NCBI RefSeq assembly: GCF_001619985.1
Contig: NW_017264202.1
Span: forward strand, 682,001-746,000
Direction: 5' to 3'
Source of the DNA: Xylona heveae TC161
Lineage: Eukaryota > Ascomycota > Xylonomycetes > Xylonales > Xylonaceae
DNA: 64,000 bases
Below the pieces are notes generated by a model. It was not told where the DNA came from. It did no database searches and saw only the letters and a list, made by a program, of their open reading frames with translations. Position 1 is the stretch's first letter. Each line of letters starts with the position of its first letter. Made by a program: the position numbers and the translations under genes. This document shows positions 33,147 to 44,589 of this stretch, one piece after another.

Positions 33147-34245
33147 CAAGAGAACTCCAAATGTCTGCCGGGCATACTATACTACGGTATTGTAATGATT
33201 AACGGAATCCGTCCCGCGCCAGAGAAGCACGCGGAAAGGCACAAGTGTATCCCTGTAATGATTTCCATCCTCTGCTTGGCTGCTCTACAGGGGACGAACG
33301 GGATAGCGACAAGTGATATCAAGCCCGGTAAGACATGTGGCTATATGACAAGGTACCTACCTACTCTTTAATATATTTTGCAACCAGTGGCGCCCTTGAA
33401 AGATTAGATCAAACTCAAACTCAATTGCCTCGCCATGTTTTTTGTTTCCTAGGTAGGTACGAGGTGATCTATTATACCGAATTCGTCAAATGTTATAGTT
33501 AAGCTAGGTAAGGTAAGTTAGTTAACGGATGGATACCCTGCTCGCGGGATCTCGTTGGTCAACCGCCAGGCCGATCTGCTTCCATTCAGCCTCCAGCCTT
33601 CAGCCTTCTCGAACTTTAGTTTTCTTTTCTTTCTCTCTCTGTATGAAGTAACACTTAGCTTTGTATTTCCCGATACGCTCGCTTCAATCAAGAGTTACTC
33701 TAAAGTTTACAGCCACAGCGCAGCAAAAAGTTACTTTAGTTACTTTCTTATCCTCAAATCCCCCATCCTAATCCCCAATTGAAGTTTGCGGCGTATTATG
33801 TTATTTCAAATCGTTTCCGCGCAGAACTTAGCTCAGATCAGTTCAGCTCAGCTTAACTCTCCCTGACGAAAGCCGTATCTCTAGTCCAAAAATCCAAGCG
33901 TATTCCGCTGCTTTAAATCCACGGCTTCATGGCTTTGGGCTACATGGCTTCATAGTTTTATGGCATTCTGGCATTCTGGCTCTCAAGGTTCTAAAACTCC
34001 ACATTATGCTGTCCTATAGCTCATAGCTACGGGTAGTGTCAGACCGTCAGACGACGTGCGGATGAAAGTGGGGCAAGTTATCGGTTGCCTATCCTCCAGT
34101 GGAGAAGTGTCATAGAACGTTGCTGTTAGAATGAGATATAGGTACCTTCTAGACCATGTGGTGGCGCCATTCCCCACATCTCCAAAGTCGCATTTAGTAT
34201 AATACTAGGTAGGTAGGTAGTTATAATACTAAGATAGGCCAGGTA

Positions 34246-34270
34246 GGTAAGGTAAGGTAAGGTAAGGTAA
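34246..34270. repeat. (GGTAA)5 microsatellite
   Basis: Five perfect GGTAA units, preceded by TAGGTAGGTAGG-type sequence at about 34206-34220. Confidence 0.9.
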
Positions 34271-35000
34271 GGAACATGGAGCTACCAGGTAACGTAGTAC
34301 ATGAAATATGGCTCATAAGCGTTAGACATCAGGCGTGGGCGTGGGCGTAGACGTCCAGAACATTATATATCAGTAGTTTTAGTCTAAGTGTCTGTGGCTA
34401 AGCGGGGCATAACTTATCGTGAGACTCGACTATATACCTTACCTACCAACGCCAGGACACGAATGTGTCAGTGGGGTTTCCAAGGTAAGTCCCAGGGTAC
34501 GCTGTAGCTTCTCATGGAAGCCGAAACGACATACCTTTAAAGGTACTATGTAGGGAAATTGTGTGATTGGGAGATAATCTTATCGTCGAAACGTGAGTCG
34601 TGGATCATTGAGCAATGGGGTCGCTTCTGGTCTGTGACTACGGAGTAACTGACCCTGGAGATGAGATCCTAGCACTTCCTCCTCCTCCTCTTAATCTTCT
34701 TAGCCCCCCTGACCGAGGGATGAACCAGCGTCTTGACATTCTGCCTAAGCGATTACTGTGATCTACCCCGCCGTCTACCATCCCCCGTCCCCCGCCCCCT
34801 CCACAAGGCCATCTACCTTAGGTAGGTAGATAGGTAGGGTATAATAGTGTCATACACCAGGCAGTCTAATGTAGGTAATTATTCCGGGGTATGTCTATAC
34901 TGTAACTTACCTACCTTACCTTAGGTAGCTTAGGTATATCACTCCCTCCCCTACGCTCCCCTCCCCGTCCCCGCAGTATCAGAGTAGGTAGGGAGGGGTT

Positions 35001-35040
35001 TGACCTTCGACCTTTGACCTTCGACCTCACCTTCGACCCT
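35001..35040. repeat. TTCGACC/TTTGACC short tandem repeat
   Basis: TTTGACC and TTCGACC alternate several times within 40 bp, with one interrupted unit near the end. Confidence 0.75.
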
Positions 35041-35731
35041 GTCAAACATACAGAGTACGAAGCTACCCTGTGGAGCTCCAACGTCTACCGTTCAGCCAAC
35101 GCCCTGGCCCGGTGTTTGTCACTTTTCTGAATTGTCCAGATCTCACTGACTCTACCTCTTATGAACTCATACTTTCTTTTTCTGAGGCTTGAAATACAAT
35201 CATCAATTCATCAATTCATATGTAGTCATATCAGTGCATCAGTGTATCAGCTTATTAGCATTCAATGTATCAGCCACATTATTGCCTTCTACTTGTCTGG
35301 TATTATATCCATAATCCTCGTCATGAGCCACCTGTGACCTGCACAGTATGCATTCATGCATTTCCCTTCCATGTAAGCATTTTTTCATGTGCATATATTT
35401 GTTAATTGTTAGTTGTTAATTGTCATTGTCTACGGTAGGTCTGTTAGAAGGTAGAGAGGTAGTAGGTAGGTAGATACTTTCGTACTATGTACTGCAAGGT
35501 TGTTTCACCATGTATCGGTTTACCTTGTCGATGCATAAAGCCAAGGACTAAGGACTAAGACTTAAAACTAAGAACGTGATCATGGATAATAACTGTAAAT
35601 CAACGTGTCATAGGTACCTATAGGTAGGTGATTTGCTTGGATTTGGGGAGTGGGGTTTGACATGCGCTGGCATCTGGCATCCGGCCGACCCCGCAGTCCG
35701 CCGTTAGCAGTCTGCAGTTGTAGCCCGCAAG

Positions 35732-35775
35732 GACGTCGAACCCTAGAGACGTCGAACCCTGGGACGTCGAACCCT
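35732..35775. repeat. 13-bp GACGTCGAACCCT repeat, three exact copies
   Basis: Exact copies at 35732-35744, 35748-35760 and 35763-35775, with three-base and two-base spacers. Each contains the palindrome GACGTC. Confidence 0.9.
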
Positions 35776-36095
35776 GTTACATTCTGCAGAGAGCGTACCG
35801 TAGGAGAAAGAAGAACATAAAACGCAGCCATATAGTCCTACATTCATCCAACCATCCAACCATCCAACCATATAGACCTACAATTATGCAACCATGCAAA
35901 CGTACAAATATGCATTATGCAAACATGCCGCGCATCCCGCCCAAAGGCCAGCGTATCGGAGTGCTTTCCCTCTTCCCCACTTCCCCCCTGGACCCCTGAA
36001 GTCCCCCGAGGTTCCATCATGTCCGAGAAGGTCTCTAAGGTCCCTAAGGTCCGCAGGGTCCAGCCAGTGGGGGCCAGGGGGGAGGGACCACAGGG

Positions 36096-36152
36096 AAGGA
36101 GGATGGAAGGAGGATGGAGGAAGGAGGGAGGGAGGGAGGAGGATGGAGGATG
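36096..36152. repeat. GGAGGAT/GGAGG purine tract
   Basis: An almost pure purine strand built from GGAGGATGGA and GGGA units. Simple sequence between convergent genes. Confidence 0.85.
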
Positions 36153-36547
36153 GAAGATTATCAAAGGTAACTTACTCGGTAGTGGTAACTGATACAAAGT
36201 ACTGTATTACTGTGAGAGCAGCATTTGCTGGCTGGACTGCATGCACGAGAGGGAGAGAGAGAGAGATGAACGGTAAATGAGAACGAGGAATAAGGGGCAT
36301 AGTTCTAACATCATCATGACTACTGCAACACTGGCTCGACTGATTACCGCTGCATAACATAGACATCCGGCTGCACTGTCCTGCCAATGACATGTAAAAA
36401 TACCAAGGTATATAAAATAATATCATCTACGTCTGTTCTGCTAGAATATGCATGCTACCTAATAAGTCTATCCAAATATCCAAAATCAAAGACGTCGAAA
36501 TTACAAGGAAATGATAACCACTTGATAACTCATTAGAAAGAATCTGA

Positions 36548-38669
36548 TCAAGCAAACTCCTGATCGACTTCCTCAAAGTAGTCGTAAAAGCCTGCAAAGA
36601 CCTTGACACCAAGACCGGGGTCCAAGCTACCAGTCGTGGCACGAATACTGTGCATCGACAGCTGGGGAATGCCCGCGTCGAGGGCGCGGATGCCAGTCTT
36701 GGACGAGAGCATGGGACCGACGGTGCCGCCGCTGCGGGTGTCGTTGCGGATCTGGAACACCTGCAACTTGGACCCGCACTTCTGCGCGACGCGCTGGAAG
36801 ATTGACGCCGACACCGCGTCTGTGGTGGTGTTGCCATTGGGGTCGGCTTCAATGGACACGCCGACATTCAAGCGGGGCGCATGGTTCTCGAGGTAGACCT
36901 GAAGGAAGTTGGGATTGACAGCGTGTGTGACGTCCGCAGAGACGAGGAAACTATTGGCGTAGGCCTGGGAGATGAGATTGGACCCAAACGTCTCCGGGCC
37001 AGCGAGTCCTTCTAGAGCCCGTTCCAAGACAGAAGGCAGGAAGTTGCCAAAGGCGCCCTGACGGAGCTCACTACCAATTTCCTCGTCATCAAATAGGCCG
37101 AGCACTTTGATGACACCGCTCTCGTCGGGGCCACCGCCATAAGAGTATGGCGAAGAGCTGGAAGACGTGGAAAGGAGAAGGGCCTCAAATGCAGCGTATG
37201 AGCAGAGCTTGTCATCGATGCGGCCCGCAAAGATGAACTCCTTGTCCAGGCCTCCGACCTGCGCTGGCTGAGTATCAAAGAGCTCCAGCTCCCAATTCAC
37301 AATGGTGCTGACTGCATGCTTATTAGACTTTGGGAACAAATTTGTTTGCACATTCAGGAGAATTCATACCGTCATCAATTTCAAGTTCCTTGGCAATAGC
37401 CTTGACAAGGCGCTCGGGTTGGGTAGCCGCGAATGTGCCTTCGCCGCCGAGGATGCCCGCCTTCCAGGAGTTCTCCTGTTCAGAGGAGCTAGAAGAGAGG
37501 TCAGAGTTGTCTAAACCAATGATGGGCACCAATTGTGTCTCCTTGTTGAAAGGCCCGCTCGTAGGAATACCAAAATGGGGTGCCAATGTGGGAATGCGAG
37601 CAACTGTTTGAGTTTTATTAGCCAGATGGACAAGCAAAATAACGGAATGGGGCTTGAATACTGGGCCAGCCCAACTTCACGAGCTTGGTGACAATCTTTC
37701 CAGACTTCTCGTCCCGAACCAGAACTCGGCCTCCAATCCCCAGGTCCCGGTCGAACCATGTATTGTTGAGACCACCCGCATAGGGTCCAACGCCTGTGAC
37801 CAAATCAGTAAATCTAGTTTCCTTACTGGCACTCCAAAAGGGTACCACGAAAATCAAGAACCAATTCGGGTACTTACCGAGCTGTACAAAACCAGCCTTG
37901 GTTTGGAGTTTGGGAATGGGCTTCACTGTGGAGACACCCAAATTAGTTGACTGTTCCTTACAAGCCGCCGAAATGCTCTCATCTTTCAGTACGAAACAGC
38001 AGATAAAGCGTGACGATAGGTTAACGGCCAGCAGGTATCAGAAAATGACTCACGTCTGGCGGTCAAAGCATCAATGTGGCCGGCAATGATCGCTGCTCCA
38101 TTTCCAGGCTTATACTCTCCGCCGACAACGAACGCAATCAGACTACTGCCGTTTCTCTCAACAAGGTATTTGCCGCCCTTCTTCAGCTTGCCGCCAGTCC
38201 AAAGCTCGCGTTCGGAGAGCTTAGTAAAGCCATTGTCCTCCAGCTTCTTGCTGAAGTGAGCGACAGCATGGAAAACCGTAGGGTTCTGTGTCAAAAAGTC
38301 CATGAATGGAGTAGTATATGATGCAGGCGCAATCGTAGCGGAGGGCTTTGGCTGAGGGGGGCGGGCTGGGACCGATGAAGCTGTCGCATTATAGGACCGC
38401 TGGTCCATCTTGGCCTGCTCCTGCGAGGTTGTGGGATACGAAGATTGAGCAGGCCGAGTCAGAGCTTCTTCGTAGCGGTCGTTCCGAAGACGCATCTCCT
38501 CAAGCTGCCGCCTCATCATCTCATTCTGCTCCTGCTGCACGGCATTCTGGGCCAGCATGGTCTGGTAGAGAGTAGTGATGTCCGTCCCTGACTGGCTGCT
38601 GACAGGGGGAAGAGGAGCCTCGCGAGGGGCCGAAGTAGGATCGTACTGAAAAGGGTAGTTCTTTGTCAT
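36548..38669 (-). CDS. lap4: Aspartyl aminopeptidase, M18 family (vacuolar-type)
   Basis: Five exons (38669-38054, 37925-37878, 37793-37662, 37603-37370, 37311-36548) keep frame and give 597 residues. M18 enzymes are dodecameric zinc peptidases that remove N-terminal Asp/Glu; yeast relatives reside in the vacuole or cytosol. The metal and catalytic motifs are in order: AGHIDALTA, PYAGGLNNTWFDRDLG, FDDEEIGSE, SADVTHAVNP and LSMHSIRATTG. The first 110 residues form an added region: a Pro/Ser-rich start (MTKNYPFQYDPTSAPREAPL), a coiled-coil-like stretch (about residues 30-75, EQNEMMRRQLEEMRLRNDRY) and a Pro/Ala linker before the catalytic start FMDFLTQNPTVFHAV. Yeast Ape1 uses an N-terminal propeptide for vacuolar targeting; this extension might do likewise, which is inference. 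Exon 2 is only 48 bp. Confidence 0.94.
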
Positions 38670-39395
38670 CTTGCTGGCAGACCTGTTTGTCGGGGATTAG
38701 TATCCATTGTTGGAAGTATATCAGGGACGAATATACGAACGCACTCAATTCTGTTATAATTGCGGGGAAAAAGACGCGGAATTCGCTCGTCAAACTGTAC
38801 GCAGAGAGCTTTATGATTCTGACAATGAAAGGATTGCGGACGGTGCGCGTGAAGAGGACAGGTAATGTGTCTCAGAGAGAGTTAAGAGGACGCGAGAGGA
38901 GGTCGAGTTGTGCAGGTGAGTGTGTGAGTGAGTGACACAGCTGGAGCTCAGGAAGAGCTTCCCTTGGCAGCTTAGCTTAACCTTCATTAGCTGGTTTGTT
39001 CAGGTAAAAACTGGGGCTGGCTGGGCCGAGACAGGGGCAGCCCGATCGATAGCGGGTAACCATGCGCGCAATTGATAAGCCTCATGGTGTCATCCAATTC
39101 GGTATCGGCCGGCGATCACGAAATACACTGATCGCTTGAAATCCGTTTCCTCATAACTCAGCTCAAATGCTCAAGAACTTGACATATCGTACTTGGTGAC
39201 AAATAAGTACATAGTAATGTGCATATAGCCCATTATATGTGCTCGCCTTTTGAAAGACGAATGCATGACGACGGAAAACCAGGCATATTGGGATGCATGC
39301 CATATAATGCGAAGACGGAAATGCAAAACCTCAATTAGATCTGTGTAGGGTATCTAGAATAGATAAAAAAAAATATATATATATACACAAAAATT
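38670..39395. other. Intergenic between lap4 promoter and ABCA 3' end
   Basis: Both flanking genes are on the minus strand, so this is the lap4 promoter side and the ABC transporter 3' UTR. No gene or strong repeat was seen apart from a short AT run at 39367-39385. Confidence 0.5.
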
Positions 39396-42300
39396 TCATT
39401 TCCAAATCGCCTTATACCACCGCTTCTTGTCTTCCTCAGGACCTTGTCCTTCTTCCTCTACGTTGTGCTTGCCGACAATGGCGAGGAAAACTTCATCCAA
39501 GCTTGTTCGAGAGACCGAGTAATAGGCCAACCCAAGCATATCCTTGGACGCCTCGAGCAGAGCAAAAAGTGCGCTGACTTTGCATGCCATAGGTGCTTGA
39601 TATTCCACAACGTCATCTTGTCCCTTCCTCGCCACCAGGTATTCTGTTCCAGTTGACATGGCGGGAACACTGAAACGCACTTGGCCATGAAAAGTTCGAT
39701 CTTCCACTTCTGCTCCAGGAAAATATTCATAGATCCATGTTTTGATGTATTGCATCTCCTCCGGATCTGTGTGGGGCGCGCTTTTGGTGACCAAATGAAC
39801 ATAGTACGAGCTTCCATATCGCCGGCGCAGCTCATCGGCAGTTCCAAGCGCCAGCATCTTCCTTGCCATGATGCCTGCTCGGTTCGCAAGCGCATCAGCC
39901 TCCTCCATTGAGTGTGTAGTCAAGATGATTGATCGACCAGGGATCACAGAAGAAAGTGTTTCCCACATCACACGCTTGGAAGCAGCATCCTGTTTGCCCA
40001 TCATTAATTAGCAAAAGAGAGATCTCGCGCGTTCTCAAAAACTGGGACTCACCATTCCAGATGAAGGTTCGTCCAACAGGACGACACTCGGGTTACCCAT
40101 TAGTGCAATACCCAAGCTAAGCTTCCTCTTGTTACCGCCTGACAACTTGGCAGCCATACGATTCGAGAACTGCGAGATACCGACAGCGCGCATAATTTCT
40201 TGAACATTCCGTTCAACGTCAGCAACGCCTCTGATGCGAGCATAGAATCGAAGGTGTTCGCAGACGGTCATCTGATCAATCGCATCCTGCAGGATTGTTA
40301 GCACAACCAAGGTCATGGCCATAGGGCGAAACTTACAAACTGCGGGCACACTCCCAGTCGCTGTCGCGCAAGTACAAGATGCTTGTTGAGCGAGATATTA
40401 TCAATGAACACGTCGCCATGATGTGATGGCCGAATATCGCCTCGGATCATGCTGATTGTCGTAGTTTTCCCGGCACCATTAGGCCCAAGCAAGGCAAAAA
40501 CTTCACCCTTCTTGACTCCGAAGGAGATATTCTGGACGGCGGCAAATTTCCCAAAGGACTTGTTGAGATTCAGTACTCTCAGGCCATCGTCCGCCTCTTG
40601 GACACGCTTTGCTTCATTGATGACGTCTTGATCCTGAGTGTTAATCTCCTCGATATCCTCAACACGTACTGGCCTTTGAAATCGAGCGAAAATAGATCCA
40701 TGATCCCATCTAAGTAGAATAGCGAACAATACAACTCCCTGAATGATGAGATAGAGAATTGGTCCACCATAAACAGTGATGCCGGCGGGATAGGACACAA
40801 TTTCTTGGTTCCGACAGAGAATGGAAAATAAGTTGAGGGCGAGGAGAAGGGAACGCATAAGATTGCCCGAAGGCGTAATCGCAGCGATCGTAAAGTGCAC
40901 AATATTGACTGTTTGAGATACGATCTGGACGGGCGCATATGTAAGAGAACACATATACCCGATGAAGTATATCAAGAACATGACACTGTATCCGAATTAG
41001 TTTTGAGAAAAGTTCCCTGTAAACAGAGGAAGAACCTACGCTTGACCGCCAGCAGAGAAGGCAAATGCCGCAAGCTGGGACGGTGCGAAGAGAGAAAGCA
41101 CGTAGGAGAGCAAAGTTGATGTAAGTCCGTAAAGCAGGAAAATCAAAAAGAGATACCCGACATGGAACCAATGGGAATAGAGCGCAGCAAATAGAATCGA
41201 GACAATGGCACTGATGACCAGGATCAAGATAGAATCAAAACCGAAATGAGCCAGCCACAATGGCAAACTGCGCACACCATTACTATAATGTAGAGCTCGC
41301 ACATTGTGGAGGCGCTCCATGGTAGGATATAGTGCGAGGAATGCTGGATAGACACACATGGCGAGGCCAAAATAGAGAATGAGTTGTAGTGGATCTTGGG
41401 TGTTTGGTCTGGAAGTAATCAGCAGCTGTCAAAAGTGAATAAATTCAAAAACTTACTGCCAAGATATCGGAAAATTAGTATATTGAACACCTATGGACAT
41501 GTTCCCTACAATGTTATCGAACATGTTTTGCACGGCGACAGCATTCTTCATTCCTCCATTTGCCTTGTAAGCGAAAACAGGTGTGGAATTGTCGAGAAAA
41601 AAACCGCCAGGGGCCAGACCGGCGAAATTCCTTCCAATGTCGCGGCGCCATTCGTTTAGACTGTCAACCACTCGAATCGATTCATTGTTGCCAATCTTGT
41701 CAAGGACATTGGGAGTGAGGGCGCTCGGAGGCCCGACCAGTATCGTGGCATTCTCGTCCGCAGAGTCAACCCAAGCACGTTTGTGCATTGACAAATATGA
41801 CTCTGAGGCCGATCGCCTAGAAAGCGATGTATAATTCATCGACCGGCAGTTTGCGCGGGTGTAGTTGCTGAGAAACATGGTGACTGAGGAATCGTTAGTC
41901 GAGAAGATTCAATAGATTAGTGGAATAACCTTACCTAGCCCAGCTGTAATAATAGGGACAAGAAATGCCGCAGAGTGCGGCTTGAAGTTGCGTCGAAGTA
42001 TTGTCAACCGCTTTCTGAACAAAATCCAAAATTGGCGTTTCATGCTGATGCGCTTTCCATTTTGTAGCTGCAGGTCCGGGTTTCCAAGGTTGATGGTAGT
42101 GGCCTTGCCTTCAGAACCCAGATATAAGGACTCTGTAACATAACTACTAGATTGATATGAGGATCGTTCGGATGCACTATTCGATTGAAATTCATGGTCT
42201 TGCCCCGCAATCTTCAAAAATACATCCTCAATCGTTGGACCATTGACGTCATAATCTTGGATATCCGAGTGTTCCAATGCATTGATAAAGGACGAGGCGT

Positions 42301-44589
42301 CAGCAGAATTGCACAGGGTGTAGACTGATCGATCGTGTAATATTTTCCTTTTAACATTTGATAGACTGTGAGTAAAAGGTTTGTGCGAATCATAGACGTA
42401 GACCTTGTAGCCATCACCGAGCCTCTGTTTGAGCTCGACTGCGGAACCCTGCGCCTTAAGAACACCCTTTGCCAGGATGGCGATGTGATCAGAGAGCACG
42501 TCTGCTTCGTCCAGAAAATGGGTAGTAAGTATAATGGACCTACTTCCTCGCTCAGCAAGGAGAATGTCCCATATTTTCCTTCTAGAGAGAGGGTCGACAC
42601 CGCTTGACACTTCATCCACCAGGCAAACTTTACTGCCACCGGTCAACATCATGGACAACTGGAGCTTCCGCTTCTGGCCGCCAGAGAGCGTTTTTGATCG
42701 CGCTTTTGACTTCAGCCCGAGGTCACAGGCCGTTATGAGCCTTTTTATTTGATCTTTCGAATCTAGTCCTTGGGTAGACTTTAGTCGATTGAAGAAATAT
42801 ACGTGCTCCTCCACTGTAAGTTCGGGCCAGAGGACATTGCGCTGTGGACAGATTCCTAGCCCGCCGGATGAATTAACAGAGACGCGACCGCTAGTTACTC
42901 GATTCAGTCCGGCGATTGTGTCGAGAGTCGTGCTCTTTCCGCTTCCATTGGCCCCCAAGAGCACGAGAATCTGACTGGGAAGGGCGGTGAGCGAGAGATG
43001 ATCTACTGCTTTCACCGTGGTATACTTCCGCCGAAAGAGCGTCAAGAACCAACGGGAGACCCTGTTGGGTCGGTAGTAGAGACAAAAGGAATCCAAATGC
43101 ACGGCCTTTTCATCATTGTCTCCATTCCCGGAAACAAGATTCCGGCCTTGAGAGGCAGTGCCATGGAGAGTCCGCTCAACCAATGCGGCCAGTACTGGAA
43201 AAGCGAAGATTTGTATGACCAGGAAAATCCAAAGGGCAAGACCAGGTAGATCCCAGGGATTATGAGGAGCCTGCTTGAGTAGGTTGGCTCCCAAGCTTTG
43301 CCTCTCCCAGCGAGCCATGAGTATTATGAAAAATACATAATTCATGGGAGGAAACAAAAGGCCGAGAATTGCAATTGTGCCCGCGGAATGTGACTTGGAG
43401 ACTGATACCTGGGCAACGATTGCCAGGACGAGGAAAATAATAGTCGCTGAGATACCCGAGAGCTGCGCTCGCTTGAAGAAGGAGGCGCTGAAAATAGAGA
43501 AGGAGAGAAGGGCAAAGCCGTAGAGCAAGTGGTAGATGACGACAATGGCGGCATTGGTCTCGGGGAAAAGACCATATGCAAGCACACAAGCCATAACGAG
43601 CCATCCCGGAAAATAAACGATATCGAAAGCCAAGTGCTGCGCGGCTAGCCGGGCAGCTTGAGGTTGCCAGCGGCGAGGATTAGGCATCATGGCATCGATT
43701 AGTTGAGACATGCCCGATTCGCGTTCCGAGGCCATGAATCCGACTTGATGGTACACGACCCCAATCATACCAATGACAAAGCCAATGGCCATGAAACTTG
43801 AGACAGATCCCATATAACCAATCCGAAGCTGTTGCTTACGCTGCTCCTGTGTTTGCGAGGTATAGGGAAGCTCATACGTCTTTACATTCAGCAGCGAGTG
43901 ACCGTGAGTTCTGTTTAATGAAGCAATGGTATGTTCAACTGCTCGCTGCAGAGGAAGCACATATTTTTCGGCGTCATTGTTAGAATTGGTCATATCCAGC
44001 CTTTCGCCGAGTACTGCATCGCCCTGCAGAACTGCAAGGGGGTTAGCAACAATAGACAATTCAGAGGAAATTTTTTTTTGTTTCGAAATCGCTACGTACA
44101 ATAATACCATCCGGCACCCCAGCCTTCTGACGGTGAGGACTCAAAAGTCACAGCACCGAAACATCTCGTGAGACCTTTTAGATTGCTTGGACAGATAAAA
44201 GACACCTCGCTGGGATCGGAGAGTATAGCCACATCGACATGAGCATCTTGCAGAGGTTTCGCGACGGTTTGAATGACATGGTCGATGGCGCCCCCGGAAA
44301 GACCGTTGTTGCAGAAAACAATCTTGTGGCGTCCAGTGGTGTCGGATAGAACCGCGTCCGTCAGGTTTCTCACGGCAGCGGGCGCCCCAATTCCGTACAT
44401 GGATGGTGGCGTAAACAAAATTCGGGCATAAGTCAAAAATATCATAAAGGCAATTGGAGCCACAAAGGCCCGTACGACGGTGGTGAGAGCATTTCGATAC
44501 AATGCTATTCGGAGGGTTTTATCGACAAGGGTCCATATCTGCCGGAAAAATATGGTCGTGGCAAAGTCCACGTGAGGTTTCTTTGCCAT
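39396..44589 (-). CDS. Full-length ABCA-type ABC transporter
   Basis: Seven exons (44589-44100, 44031-41935, 41883-41457, 41408-41040, 40985-40337, 40286-40053, 39989-39396) keep frame and give 1619 residues, the size of a full ABCA transporter. Layout: an N-terminal helix ([18 protein letters not shown]), a large extracytosolic loop, a six-helix domain, NBD1 with Walker [10 protein letters not shown] (about residue 525), [18 protein letters not shown] and TTHFLDEAD; then a second helix, a large loop and helices; then NBD2 with Walker [10 protein letters not shown] (about 1300), LSGGNKRK (about 1400), [12 protein letters not shown] and TTHSMEEAD. Both ATP sites look intact. ABCA proteins move lipids across membranes, so a lipid substrate is likely but unproven. 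Full-length ABCA genes are patchy in fungi. The start is the MAKKPHVDF methionine; the acceptor choices rest on phase. Confidence 0.92.

Larger units (their letters stand above)
33147..36547. other. 3.4 kb gene-free region rich in TAGGTAGG-type repeats
   Basis: Sits between two convergent genes. It is scattered with TAGGTAGG, GGTAA and their complements (near 33440, 34206, 34246, 34820, 34910, 35460 and 35620), three GACGTCGAACCCT copies, CCAACCAT repeats at 35846-35872 and a GGAGGAT tract near 36.1 kb. No coding frame is supported. Confidence 0.65.
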
